Assembly: GCF_042648445.1 (NCBI RefSeq)
Contig: NZ_JBHRYB010000007.1
Location: 11,647 to 75,646 of the forward strand
DNA length: 64,000 nt
Reading direction: 5' to 3'
Source of the DNA: Bacterioplanoides pacificum
Lineage (GTDB): Bacteria; Pseudomonadota; Gammaproteobacteria; Pseudomonadales; Oceanobacteraceae
The notes beneath the pieces were generated by a model. The model was given only the letters and a program-made list of their open reading frames with translations. It was not told the DNA's origin and did no database searches. A program made the position numbers and the translations under genes. Shown here one piece after another: positions 7,913-16,167 of this stretch; the stretch's first letter is position 1; each line of letters opens with the position of its first letter.

Positions 7913-8854
7913 ATGGAAGCTTTGATTAATATGATTCTGTCAGTAGAGGCCTTTGCGCTGATACTGGTTGTGATTCTGCTGAAAAGCAGTATTAAATTTG
8001 TACCGCAAAACCGTGCCTGGATGATCGAACGTTTTGGTAAATTCCAGGGCATTAAAGAAGCTGGCCTGAATTTTATTATTCCGTTTATCGACCAGGTAGC
8101 AGCTGACCGCAGCTTAAAAGAACAGGCGGTGGATGTACCTAGCCAGTCGGCGATCACCAAGGACAACATCACCCTGTCGGTTGACGGCGTGTTGTACTTC
8201 CGGGTGCTGGACCCTTACAAAGCGACTTATGGTGTGGACGATTATGTGTTCGCTGTGACTCAGCTGGCGCAAACCACGATGCGTTCTGAGCTGGGTAAAA
8301 TGGAGCTGGATAAAACGTTTGAAGAACGTAGCCAGCTTAATGCAGCGATTGTTGAGTCCATCAATGAAGCGTCTGAGCCATGGGGCATTCAGGTTCTGCG
8401 TTACGAGATCAAAGATATTGTGCCACCACGTTCGGTGATGGATGCGATGGAAGCGCAGATGAAAGCTGAGCGGGTGAAACGTGCTCAGATTCTGGAATCC
8501 GAAGGTGACCGTCAGTCGGCCATTAACGTCGCGGAAGGTAAAAAGCAGGCGCAGGTACTGGCGGCAGAAGCCGATAAAACGGAACAGATCCTGAAAGCCG
8601 AAGGTGAAGCACGTGCGATCACCGCAGTTGCAGAAGCACAGGCCGATGCATTACGTAAAGTGGGTGAAGCGGCTGATACCGAACAGGGTCAGAAAGCGAT
8701 TCAGCTGGACCTGGCAACCAAAGCCATCAACGCGAAAGAAGCGATTGCCCGTGAATCTTCCGTGGTGTTACTGCCGGAAGGTGGTACTGACGCCAGTTCT
8801 CTGGTGGCTTCTTCAATGTCGATTATTAACTCGCTGAATAAAAAGCAGAGCTGA
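7913..8854 (+). CDS. SPFH/stomatin-like membrane protease-associated protein (QmcA type)
   Basis: 313 residues. One N-terminal membrane helix (residues about 8-26) is followed by the SPFH domain (about 30-200, with VPQNRAWMIERFGKF and LSVDGVLYFRVLDPYKATYGV). An Ala/Glu-rich coiled coil spans about 190-280. SPFH proteins build large membrane-bound oligomers that organise lipids and proteases. It forms an operon with the NfeD protein 26 bases downstream, the standard QmcA/YbbL-YbbK-type pairing. A good AAGGA site precedes the ATG. Confidence 0.9.
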   Translation: MEALINMILSVEAFALILVVILLKSSIKFVPQNRAWMIERFGKFQGIKEAGLNFIIPFIDQVAADRSLKEQAVDVPSQSAITKDNITLSVDGVLYFRVLDPYKATYGVDDYVFAVTQLAQTTMRSELGKMELDKTFEERSQLNAAIVESINEASEPWGIQVLRYEIKDIVPPRSVMDAMEAQMKAERVKRAQILESEGDRQSAINVAEGKKQAQVLAAEADKTEQILKAEGEARAITAVAEAQADALRKVGEAADTEQGQKAIQLDLATKAINAKEAIARESSVVLLPEGGTDASSLVASSMSIINSLNKKQS

Positions 8855-8880
8855 TACAGAGCGAACCAGAGAGTAACGCA

Positions 8881-9336
8881 ATGGACTTTTTCAGAATGGA
8901 AAATATGGCAGAAATCCTGATGATTCTCGGGATTGCTGCTCTGATTATCGAAGTGGCGGTATTAGGGTTTGCTACCTTTGTATTGTTGTTTTTAGGGATA
9001 TCTCTGCTGCTGACCGGTATTGCGATGAATGCCGGTTTGCTGGAAGCCAGTGTGATGACGGCGTTGTGGAGTAACACCCTGGTTACAGCGGTATTGGCGG
9101 TGACGTTATGGAAACCTCTGAGCCGTCTGCAAAATAACGTTGAACATAAAGCAGTCGACAGTGATTTTGCCGATCAGACATTTATTCTGGAGCAGGACGT
9201 TGACAGCCGTGGCGAAGCACAACGTAATTATTCCGGCGTCCGCTGGAAACTGAAAAGCCGCCAACCTCTGGCTGCCGGGACTGAAGTGAAAGTCGTGCGC
9301 ACCGAGGTTGGTGTAATGTGGGTTGAAGCCGTTTAA
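8881..9336 (+). CDS. NfeD-family membrane protein, SPFH partner
   Basis: 151 residues. Three hydrophobic segments fill residues 10-80 and a soluble OB-fold beta domain fills about 85-151 (ETVSG-type region here NYSGVRWKLKSRQPLAAGTEVKVV). This is the short NfeD form without the ClpP-like protease domain. NfeD proteins act with SPFH scaffolds in membrane quality control. The ATG at 8881 is two to five bases after the GAGAG site region; a second in-frame ATG at 8896 is possible. Confidence 0.88.
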   Translation: MDFFRMENMAEILMILGIAALIIEVAVLGFATFVLLFLGISLLLTGIAMNAGLLEASVMTALWSNTLVTAVLAVTLWKPLSRLQNNVEHKAVDSDFADQTFILEQDVDSRGEAQRNYSGVRWKLKSRQPLAAGTEVKVVRTEVGVMWVEAV

Positions 9337-9362
9337 CTCAGCGCCATACACCAACCTCATTA

Positions 9363-9402
9363 AGATGCCACAATCAGTACAGATTGTTGGCATCTTTTTT
9401 TA
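9363..9402 (+). terminator. Terminator of the SPFH-NfeD operon
   Basis: GATGCCACAATC pairs with GATTGTTGGCATC, followed by seven Ts. It overlaps the last codons of the convergent minus-strand gene that ends at 9374. Confidence 0.8.
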
Positions 9403-10321
9403 CCACCCGGTCGACCACCAGGTGGGTTAATTTCCCCATCATACCTTTGCCTTTCATATGAGTAGCCAGTGCTTTGGCAAACGGCGTCAGCCCGCTAACC
9501 GGCTGTTCTGATAATTGCCAGAACGTGGCATCAAGTGCGCTGTTATTCAGCCAGTGAGTCCGGACGTCAGCGATTTCAATTACCAGCTTAGCCGGGCGGT
9601 TATCGACGGCGGCCTGTTGCCGTTTTTCTGCTGCGGCCGATATTCTGGCCATGCCCTGGACACACAACACCCGTTCACAACCGGGAATAATTAATGCCAG
9701 CCGGATGCGTGGGTCGGTTAACAGGTTACGTAAACTGGCAGCCACTTTATTGCCCGGACGCTCGGGTAACAGCAGCTTACCATCGGCCAATAACTGAATC
9801 TGCCCGGCCTGTTCTCCGCGTGGTGAAATCAGCACCTTGCCATCGGCCCCGAAACTGGCAAGCAAAGCATAGCGTGCCCGGTGGATAAAATCGGCCGGGG
9901 TTATTGTGGCGCTAACCGTTTCGGGCTGCCACAGGCGGGCACGCATCGCCGCCCGGCCACAATGAAAATAACTCTGTTGTATGTGCAGCCGGCCGCTTTC
10001 GGTCAGCTGGCCATTAATACGTAATACATGATCGACACCGGCAATCAGAAAAATCAGACTGACGCTGGCAGAGGGCAGGGATACAGCGCTCAGCTGCAGT
10101 TGCTCCGGTGACTGAATCATAAGCTGATCCGTTGGCAGAATAAAAAAATCTGCCTGATCCTGTGCCTGGTAAAACCCCATTATTAACTGACTGGCGTGAA
10201 TAAATTCCAGGCATAAATCATCCAGCCGGGTCTGAATACGCTGGTCAAGAATGCTGGGGTAAGCGGCAATGTGCTGGCGTAACTCGACTTCATTTCTGAT
10301 CGGGTCGGGGGTATTCTGCAT
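9374..10321 (-). CDS. PNPOx-like flavin-binding fold protein with two half domains
   Basis: 315 residues, longer than the roughly 200 of the usual family. The C-terminal part (about 165-260) carries the FMN split-barrel pattern of probable FMN-dependent PPOX enzymes: LISPRGEQAG, LLLPERPGNKVAASLRNLL and LALIIPGCERVLCVQG. The N-terminal part (about 50-115) looks like a degraded copy (FLIAGVDHVLRINGQ). Likely a flavin-dependent oxidoreductase of unknown substrate. The ATG has an AAGGAG site. It is divergent from the AraC gene at 10399, which may control it. Confidence 0.7.
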   Translation of the reverse strand: MQNTPDPIRNEVELRQHIAAYPSILDQRIQTRLDDLCLEFIHASQLIMGFYQAQDQADFFILPTDQLMIQSPEQLQLSAVSLPSASVSLIFLIAGVDHVLRINGQLTESGRLHIQQSYFHCGRAAMRARLWQPETVSATITPADFIHRARYALLASFGADGKVLISPRGEQAGQIQLLADGKLLLPERPGNKVAASLRNLLTDPRIRLALIIPGCERVLCVQGMARISAAAEKRQQAAVDNRPAKLVIEIADVRTHWLNNSALDATFWQLSEQPVSGLTPFAKALATHMKGKGMMGKLTHLVVDRVVKKDANNLY

Positions 10322-10398
10322 CGCTGATCTCCTTGTTTATGCAAGGATAAAAACAGCGCCTGAGCAGTGACAGGCCGATTGTTGCAGGGTAGAGGAAC

Positions 10399-11436
10399 GT
10401 GGTTGCAAAAGCGGATAAAAACGGCAGCGCTGACGGCACGGGAGTATCGGCCATTGCAGTGGTCGATCTGGCGCGGCAATTGTGGCAGCGTCAGCTGTTA
10501 ACTCCCGGACAGATCGGTGATTTATGTGGCAAAGCGGTTTTTGCCGCAGCACAACAGTTACAGCAGGGCGGTGATGTTTCCGGGTTATTGTCCCGGCGCT
10601 TACCGCGGTCGTTGTTGCTGACATTGTGGCAACAGGCGGCATTAACGGCGGAGCCGTTAACCGGCTGGCAGATGGGGGCACAGATTCATCAGAATGCCCG
10701 CGGGATATTAGCGCACTGGTTATGCCATTGTGCCAATCTGCACCAGGCTGTTGATGTATTTTGTCGCCATGTCGCGTTAATGAACCGCGATGAGTTATGG
10801 CGTGTAACAACGGATAACGACGGTTTGCCGCATATTCTGTTCAGTTATCCCGTTGCTGCGGGTTATCCGCAGCTGGCCGAGGATCGCAGCCTGGCGGGTT
10901 TTAAAAGCTGGGCGGAATATCTCAGTGGTGAACCGTTAAAATTGCAGCGCGTTTGTTTGCAACGGCGCCGTTGTGCGACAACGGCCGCTTATATTCAGCA
11001 TTATTTTGATTGTCCGGTGGACTATCAGGCAGACCATAACCGTATTATTCCAGAGCCCGGCGAACTGCAGAAACCACTGCTGCAGGCCAACGCGTACCTG
11101 GCCGGATTACTGCAGCAACAGGCTGGTCAGCAGCTGGCGGCGCTGAGCGAGGATATTGTGCAACGCCTGGCGTTACTGTTCAGTCGTTCCGCCAAACAAT
11201 TCAGTCATGCCGACTGTGTCGCTGCGGAGTTGGGGATCAGCCGTACCACCTTATATCGCCAGCTGAAGCAGCAGAACACCAGTTTCAGCGCCCAGCTGGA
11301 GCAGTGGCGTTATCATCGTTATCAGCAGTTGCTGGAGCAGGGTTATGACGACCCGCTGACGGTTTGTGAATTATTAGGCTATGCCGATGTCAGTTCTTTT
11401 TATAAAGTCCGGCGGCGCTGGTTACAGAATTATTGA
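10399..11436 (+). CDS. AraC-family transcriptional regulator
   Basis: 345 residues. The N-terminal ligand-binding-like region (about 60-230) resembles the Arabinose_bd/OruR type. The C-terminal AraC DNA-binding domain (about 245-345) has two helix-turn-helix units: ELGISRTTLYRQLKQQ and CELLGYADVSSFYKVRRRW. The start is GTG with AGAGGA eight bases upstream. It is transcribed divergently from the PNPOx-like gene with a 77-base shared region. Its last 7 bases overlap the convergent NTF2-like gene. The signal it senses is unknown. Confidence 0.85.
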   Translation: MVAKADKNGSADGTGVSAIAVVDLARQLWQRQLLTPGQIGDLCGKAVFAAAQQLQQGGDVSGLLSRRLPRSLLLTLWQQAALTAEPLTGWQMGAQIHQNARGILAHWLCHCANLHQAVDVFCRHVALMNRDELWRVTTDNDGLPHILFSYPVAAGYPQLAEDRSLAGFKSWAEYLSGEPLKLQRVCLQRRRCATTAAYIQHYFDCPVDYQADHNRIIPEPGELQKPLLQANAYLAGLLQQQAGQQLAALSEDIVQRLALLFSRSAKQFSHADCVAAELGISRTTLYRQLKQQNTSFSAQLEQWRYHRYQQLLEQGYDDPLTVCELLGYADVSSFYKVRRRWLQNY

Positions 11437-11933
11437 TAATGATTGTTGGCCATAAATCGTTGCAGGCTGGTCATTGCCATCCGGCTGACCTTATGGCGTA
11501 AAAACGGTGACCAGCCTAATAATAAACCCGGTAATCCCAGTGCCTGTCGGCTCCAGCGCCAGAAATTAAAGCGGTCGATATGGTGCACAATTTTACCTTC
11601 TTTAAATTCAAATTCGGCATCAATAATATTGTGTACCGTACGGCCGGTCTGGCTGAAGGTGTATCTGGCTTCCCAGTGGGCGCTCGTGCGTCCGTTGTTC
11701 TGGGCCACAGAAAATTCCAGTGTCATATCCTGGCCACGTTCACACAACATATGCCACATGGCGCCGGGTTCGTTACCGCTTAACTCGAAAGCTTCATCGC
11801 GGAAATAGGCATCCGGGTGATAACACTGCGCCATGAAGGCAAAGTCTTTTTGCTGAAACGCGCGATAAAAATCTTCGATCAGTTGTTGTTGCTGCTGTTG
11901 TTCTGATTGCTGTGCATCTTGGCGGGGATTCAT
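11430..11933 (-). CDS. SnoaL/NTF2-like protein
   Basis: 167 residues from the ATG at 11933; a GTG three codons upstream (11942) is also possible and neither has a strong ribosome site. After a glutamine run, residues about 18-130 show the NTF2 cone-fold pattern: FYRAFQQKDFAFMAQCYHPDAYFRDEAF, broken by beta strands ending in KIVHHIDRFNFWRW. Such proteins bind small hydrophobic molecules or act as isomerases. The C-terminal extension is basic and partly hydrophobic. Function unknown. Confidence 0.7.
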   Translation of the reverse strand: MNPRQDAQQSEQQQQQQLIEDFYRAFQQKDFAFMAQCYHPDAYFRDEAFELSGNEPGAMWHMLCERGQDMTLEFSVAQNNGRTSAHWEARYTFSQTGRTVHNIIDAEFEFKEGKIVHHIDRFNFWRWSRQALGLPGLLLGWSPFLRHKVSRMAMTSLQRFMANNHYQ

Positions 11934-12052
11934 AACCGTCACTCAGGGCTGGATAACAGCAGTTAGTGTAGTGTGAAGCTGGCGCGATGTGTGGTGGCTT
12001 ATATGACAACCTGGGGGATAATAAGGCCATCTTATTCTTAAGGGCTTGTTGT

Positions 12053-13006
12053 ATGAAACGTTGTGTCATTTTAGCGCTGGATGGTTGTCCGCTGACCTCC
12101 GTTACCGGGCCTATGGAAATTTTGTTATTAGCCCGGCGGCTGGCAGAAGACAGCCAGTGGCAGGTGGAGGTAGTGGCAGAAAACGGGCGTCAGGTGCAGA
12201 GCAGTGGCGGGTTACAGATTGTTGCGCATTGCGATATCCGGGAAGTGGACAGCGCGGATTTATTAATTGTCGGTGCTATTGATGGCCCATACCTGCATCA
12301 GGCCCGGGTGGCGGCGCCGACTCTGGCCTGGGTACGTCAGTTGCACCAGCAGGGTTGTCGTATGGTGAGTGTCTGTACCGGTGCTTATGTGCTGGCGGCG
12401 GCGGGAGTACTGGACGGTCGTCAGGCGACCAGCCACTGGAGTGTGATTGACTGGCTGGCGCAGCAGTTTCCGGATTGTGATTGGCAACCGGGTGCCATGC
12501 TCACTCAGGACGGGCAGGTGGCCTGTTCCGGCGGAGCGAGTGCTTACCAGGATATGAGCCTGCTATTAGTGCGTCAGTATTTTGGGGAAGCGATTGCCCG
12601 GCAAGTGGCGAAATCGGTGTTAATCGATCTGGACCGTCATAGCCAGCTGCAATACGCCAGCTTTATGCCCCAACGCCAGCATCAGGATCATTTAATTCAT
12701 CAGGTTCAGGATTGGCTGGAACAGCATGTCTGTGAGCAATTTACCCAACAGGATCTGGCGGAATTAATTAACCTCAGCGAACGTCAGTTTAAGCGACGTT
12801 TTAAACAAGCCGCGCAACAAACACCGCTGGCGTATATTCAGGCGCTGCGTATGGAAGTGGCGAAAAAAGCGCTGGAAACCAGTTTAAAACAAGTCGATGT
12901 GATTGCCCGTGAATGTGGCTATGAAGATGTGCGTTTTTTCCGCCAGTTATTTAAGCGTCATACCGGGCTGGCGCCGAGTGAGTATCGCAGTAAATTCGGT
13001 AGCTAA
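12053..13006 (+). CDS. GlxA-type regulator (DJ-1/PfpI domain plus AraC domain)
   Basis: 317 residues. The N-terminal DJ-1/PfpI amidotransferase-like domain (1-195) has the nucleophile-elbow motif VSVCTGAYVLAAAG and ends in the dimer helix. The C-terminal AraC domain (215-317) has LAELINLSERQFKRRFKQ and ARECGYEDVRFFRQLFKRHTG, then APSEYRSKF. The frame is open from 11987, but ATG 12053 (MKRCVILALDG) gives the family start. It is an activator of unknown target, like GlxA/FtrA proteins. It converges with hipA. Confidence 0.88.
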   Translation: MKRCVILALDGCPLTSVTGPMEILLLARRLAEDSQWQVEVVAENGRQVQSSGGLQIVAHCDIREVDSADLLIVGAIDGPYLHQARVAAPTLAWVRQLHQQGCRMVSVCTGAYVLAAAGVLDGRQATSHWSVIDWLAQQFPDCDWQPGAMLTQDGQVACSGGASAYQDMSLLLVRQYFGEAIARQVAKSVLIDLDRHSQLQYASFMPQRQHQDHLIHQVQDWLEQHVCEQFTQQDLAELINLSERQFKRRFKQAAQQTPLAYIQALRMEVAKKALETSLKQVDVIARECGYEDVRFFRQLFKRHTGLAPSEYRSKFGS

Positions 13007-13013
13007 GTGCTGG

Positions 13014-14204
13014 TTAACTCTCAGCTGTCATCAGTTTCAGCAAATGCTCCAGCACACATTGCTGATCTTCAGTCATGGAATCCATTTCCAGTTGTTTGAT
13101 GTGCTCGGCCGTCTTAGCCAGTGCGGTCAGGCATTCATCGTATAGTGTATTAGCTTGCTTCAGAGTCAGGCCGCAGCTGGTTACTCCGAAGTTAAGCAGA
13201 TGTTTACGCGGCCACCATTTGCGACTGCCCATCATGGTCAGTGCCGACATATCGTTACGAACATAAGCGGTGGTGCTAACGACGTCATAAGCTGGAGCCA
13301 GCTGAACCTGTCGGTAATCCGGATATAAAATCCCGAAGTTTTTTAAATGTGCATCACCGTTTTGCAAACGCTGATTTATAACCATCAATTTAAAAAACTG
13401 CTGGAAACTGCGGGCTTTTAATGGCGGAGAAATAAAGGCATTCAGCGTTTTAGCCAGCTGTTCATAACTACCGCTGTATTTATCGTCGCGCTGGCGCGCC
13501 TGTAATACACACAAATCTTCAAACCCAAGTGCGCTGCCATCGTCCAGCAGATCAAAGCGTTTCATAATAAACAGCTTATTGTCATCCGACAGGTAAAATT
13601 CAGGCACATCAATTCCGGCATTTTTAATCGCTGTCATACACCAGAACTCGTTCAGTGCTAATTCGGGATATTCTGGCCCCCAGGCCTTAACAATATAGTC
13701 GTCCAGTTTTAACGTTGCTTTATTTAAAACCCGGGCCAAAACCTTGGGTTGAACGCCGCTGAGTGGAGATTTTAAAGCAAACTTTTGCACCAGCTCGTCA
13801 AATAACTGCTCACTGTTGGGGTGTATCAGGCTCTCCAGCGTGAGTGGTTCATCCTTTGTACTGCCTGCATCGTAATTCAGCCGACCTCGAATGCCGGGTG
13901 CCAGCAGTTGTAATAGACTCAGGTCATCCTGAGTTTGTCCTTTTTCATGTTGCAGCTTGCCAAAGTGGCGCTGAATCAGTGCCAGTAAATAACCTTCCGG
14001 CAGGTGCATTTCGAAGATGGGGAATAACTGAGAATGGCTGTAATCACGCTTCCGTGGTGGCATTGTTAACGACACCGCGTTGTTCAGAGAGGCTTCGCTG
14101 CTCTGATGCTCGTCAGTCTGATAGCGGAACACATAATTGTTCTCGTCACGGAATAATTCGCCAGCCGGTTGCTGATTAATGCAGACATTAAGTGAGTTAT
14201 CCAT
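13014..14204 (-). CDS. hipA: HipA-type toxin kinase
   Basis: 396 residues, near the 440 of E. coli HipA. It is a Ser/Thr kinase; known relatives phosphorylate glutamyl- or other aminoacyl-tRNA synthetases and stop growth. The P-loop SGVQPK is at 149-154, with Ser in the autophosphorylation position. Then come YIVK near 170, NEFW near 185 and hinge FIMKRFD near 212. The catalytic loop NGDAHLKN is at 282-289 and the metal-binding AYDV at 305-308. All key residues are intact, so it is probably active. It follows hipB by 44 bases. Confidence 0.92.
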   Translation of the reverse strand: MDNSLNVCINQQPAGELFRDENNYVFRYQTDEHQSSEASLNNAVSLTMPPRKRDYSHSQLFPIFEMHLPEGYLLALIQRHFGKLQHEKGQTQDDLSLLQLLAPGIRGRLNYDAGSTKDEPLTLESLIHPNSEQLFDELVQKFALKSPLSGVQPKVLARVLNKATLKLDDYIVKAWGPEYPELALNEFWCMTAIKNAGIDVPEFYLSDDNKLFIMKRFDLLDDGSALGFEDLCVLQARQRDDKYSGSYEQLAKTLNAFISPPLKARSFQQFFKLMVINQRLQNGDAHLKNFGILYPDYRQVQLAPAYDVVSTTAYVRNDMSALTMMGSRKWWPRKHLLNFGVTSCGLTLKQANTLYDECLTALAKTAEHIKQLEMDSMTEDQQCVLEHLLKLMTAES

Positions 14205-14248
14205 GGTCCCGCTCCGGTTGTTTTGCTGACGTGTTTCTCTCGATGTGC

Positions 14249-14497
14249 TTACTTGTTGGTTTCTTCCCGGATTTGTTCAAACGTAGGGAAGGGCGATTTA
14301 TCGACCACAGTCAGTTCCATGCCCAGGTAGTCCAGGATTTTTATGATCTTACGGATGCCAATGTCACCGCTACGACCTTTTTCTAAGCCACTTAACGTTG
14401 CACGCGAAAGTGCCAGATCATTAGACATCTGTTGTTGTGAGATACCTGCGGCAAGGCGCAGTTGCCGTATCTGTTGGCCCAGTTCAACTGTATTCAT
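14249..14497 (-). CDS. hipB: HipB-type antitoxin, XRE-family repressor
   Basis: 82 residues. A Cro/CI helix-turn-helix (about 5-60, with ISQQQMSNDLALSRATLSGLEKG) is followed by a short tail ending FPTFEQIREETNK. HipB neutralises HipA and represses the operon by binding palindromes upstream; two candidate operators are present. The ATG has only a weak ribosome site, so translation may start on a short leader. Confidence 0.9.
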   Translation of the reverse strand: MNTVELGQQIRQLRLAAGISQQQMSNDLALSRATLSGLEKGRSGDIGIRKIIKILDYLGMELTVVDKSPFPTFEQIREETNK

Positions 14498-14533
14498 GAT
14501 ATCGCTTAAAGATACGATGGGTTTAACTCAGTT

Positions 14534-14551
14534 TGTATAAAATACTATACA
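14534..14551. promoter_or_regulatory. hipBA operator 1
   Basis: The palindrome TGTATAAAATACTATACA has the form TGTA-N10-TACA. Its reverse complement matches operator 2 at 16 of 18 positions. It overlaps a possible minus-strand -10 (TATAGT), so HipB binding would block hipBA transcription. Confidence 0.65.
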
Positions 14552-14572
14552 AAATCAAGAAAACACATGTAT

Positions 14573-14590
14573 TGTAAAGTATTTTGTACA
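14573..14590. promoter_or_regulatory. hipBA operator 2
   Basis: TGTAAAGTATTTTGTACA has the same TGTA-N10-TACA layout in inverted orientation. It lies 39 bp centre to centre from operator 1. Shared consensus: TGTAYAAAATACTWTACA. Confidence 0.65.
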
Positions 14591-14626
14591 TTTCGAGGCG
14601 GTTAACCATTGTCGCTGGAAGGTGCT

Positions 14627-14686
14627 CTAGGCCTGATCTGCGCCAGCCCGATACTGCCCCGGTGTCTTCCCGGTGCAGCCATAATG
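14627..14686 (-). pseudogene. Possible remnant of an AraC-type protein C-terminus
   Basis: In the minus strand, HYGCTGKTPGQYRAGADQA then a stop reads like the end of an AraC-family regulator (RxxGxTPGQYR). No helix-turn-helix remains upstream. The stretch 14600-14916 is otherwise without a supportable gene. The match is short and may be chance. Confidence 0.25.
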
Positions 14687-14916
14687 CACACAGGCCACCG
14701 GCCGGTAACCCCGCCAGATTGCTTTCCCACGACACATAAGCGTTTACAGGCAGTAAGCCCAGTGCCAGGCTGCCGTGTGAAATCCATGTGTAGGCGCAAG
14801 TATATCGACTTATGCCGCTGAACACTTTTGTTAAACCGTGTCGGCGTTACGGCCACTTTCCTGCGGCGTTGCTGGTGGTAGGCTAGCCGTTCATAAAAAT
14901 AACAGTGGTGTGTGTG

Positions 14917-15813
14917 ATGACGGGTTATCAATCGGTATTTGCCCCGGGTTTATTTAACGATCAGGTGATTGTTATCACCGGCGGTGGCAGTGGTATTGGT
15001 CGCTGTACCGCTCATGAGCTGGCCAGCCTGGGTGCCACCGTGGTGCTGATGGGGCGTCGTGAGGAAAAGCTGCAGCAGGTGGTGGCAGAGATCGAAGCAG
15101 ACAGCAAAGAAACCGGCTCCGGTGGCAAAGCGGACTTTCGTGTTGCCGATATTCGCGATGAAGAGCGTGTGGTGGAAGTGATTCAGAGCATTGTTGAGCA
15201 GCATAGCCGCATTCATGGCCTGGTGAATAACGCCGGTGGTCAGTTCCCGGCGCCGCTGGAAAAAATCAGTAAAAACGGTTTCCAGGCCGTTGTGGAAAAC
15301 AATCTGGTTGGCGGTTTCCTGATGGCACGTGAAGTGTACAAAGCCACCATGCAGGAAAATGGAGGTTCGATTGTGAATATTACCGCCGACTGCAGCAATG
15401 GTTTCCCGGGGATGGGTCACACAGGTGCTGCCCGCGCCGGGATGGAAAACTTCACCAAAACCGCCGCCTGGGAATGGGGCCGTTATGGCGTACGGGTGAA
15501 TGCGGTTGCTCCGGGTATTGTTGCTTCCAGCGGTTTAGCCACCTACGACCCGGCTACCCGTAAGCGTTTATTAAAAACCGGTGAAGCCATGCCGCTGCGT
15601 CGTTTATGTACCGAAGCCGAAGTCAGCTCGGCGATTGTTTTCCTGTTGAGCCCGGGCGCGGCCTTTATTACCGGTGATACTGTGCATATCGATGGTGGTG
15701 CACAGTTTGGTTCCAGCCATATGTATATGCCGTTGCCGCGTCCGGAAACCAACAATGTCGAGAGGTACGATGGTTTCCATCGCTCAAATCTTGATGAATT
15801 ATCAGAAGAATAA
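14917..15813 (+). CDS. SDR-family oxidoreductase, like trans-2-enoyl-CoA reductase (PECR)
   Basis: 298 residues from ATG 14917; GTG 14905 is an alternative. The Rossmann motif TGGGSGIGR is near residue 23 and NNAGG near 105. The usual YxxxK is replaced by HTGAARAGMENFTKT, the variant typical of peroxisomal trans-2-enoyl-CoA reductases and some dienoyl-CoA reductases. This suggests NADPH-dependent reduction of an enoyl-CoA thioester. AVAPGIVASSG and DTVHIDGGAQF complete the fold. It is followed by remains of an acyl-CoA dehydrogenase, so this was probably a fatty-acid gene pair. Confidence 0.82.
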   Translation: MTGYQSVFAPGLFNDQVIVITGGGSGIGRCTAHELASLGATVVLMGRREEKLQQVVAEIEADSKETGSGGKADFRVADIRDEERVVEVIQSIVEQHSRIHGLVNNAGGQFPAPLEKISKNGFQAVVENNLVGGFLMAREVYKATMQENGGSIVNITADCSNGFPGMGHTGAARAGMENFTKTAAWEWGRYGVRVNAVAPGIVASSGLATYDPATRKRLLKTGEAMPLRRLCTEAEVSSAIVFLLSPGAAFITGDTVHIDGGAQFGSSHMYMPLPRPETNNVERYDGFHRSNLDELSEE

Positions 15814-15847
15814 TCAGCCCTGGTTAATTCAGATAACTTTAAATCAA

Positions 15848-15872
15848 GCAGCTATAACTCGTTTATAGCTGC
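15848..15872. repeat. Perfect hairpin after the SDR gene
   Basis: GCAGCTATAA pairs with TTATAGCTGC over a 5-base loop, 35 bases after the SDR stop. No T run follows, so terminator function is doubtful. Confidence 0.4.
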
Positions 15873-15893
15873 GGCACTTGTCGCTTAATTGTT

Positions 15894-16132
15894 GTGAATA
15901 ACTGGAACCACGAACGGCTGGCACAGCATCAGGTAATTCGCCATAAGTTTGTGGAAATGATTCGCCAGCTGAATGCTTTTTACGCTTACCTGGATACCTG
16001 TATTACTCAGGTGGATAACGGCACGTACCTCAGATATTGCTCTGTTAAAAGTACAGGCGACCTTAACGGCAGAGTCGGTGTACCGCGAATGTCTGCAGAT
16101 TTTAGGTGGCGCTGGTTATATCAGAGATTCCT
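15894..16132 (+). pseudogene. Acyl-CoA dehydrogenase remnant with frameshift
   Basis: The first frame reads NNWNHERLAQHQVIRHKFVEM and continues to about 16029. It then shifts to SDIALLKVQATLTAESVYREC followed by LQILGGAGYIRDS. This is the C-terminal alpha domain of an acyl-CoA dehydrogenase, including the conserved QILGGAGY. The N-terminal two thirds are missing and the frame changes once near 16029. The 3' end runs into the convergent patatin gene. It is a decayed gene, probably once paired with the enoyl-CoA reductase before it. Confidence 0.8.
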
Positions 16133-16167
16133 TAAACATCCGGTTTGCGCCTGGCGGCAAGCTCCGG

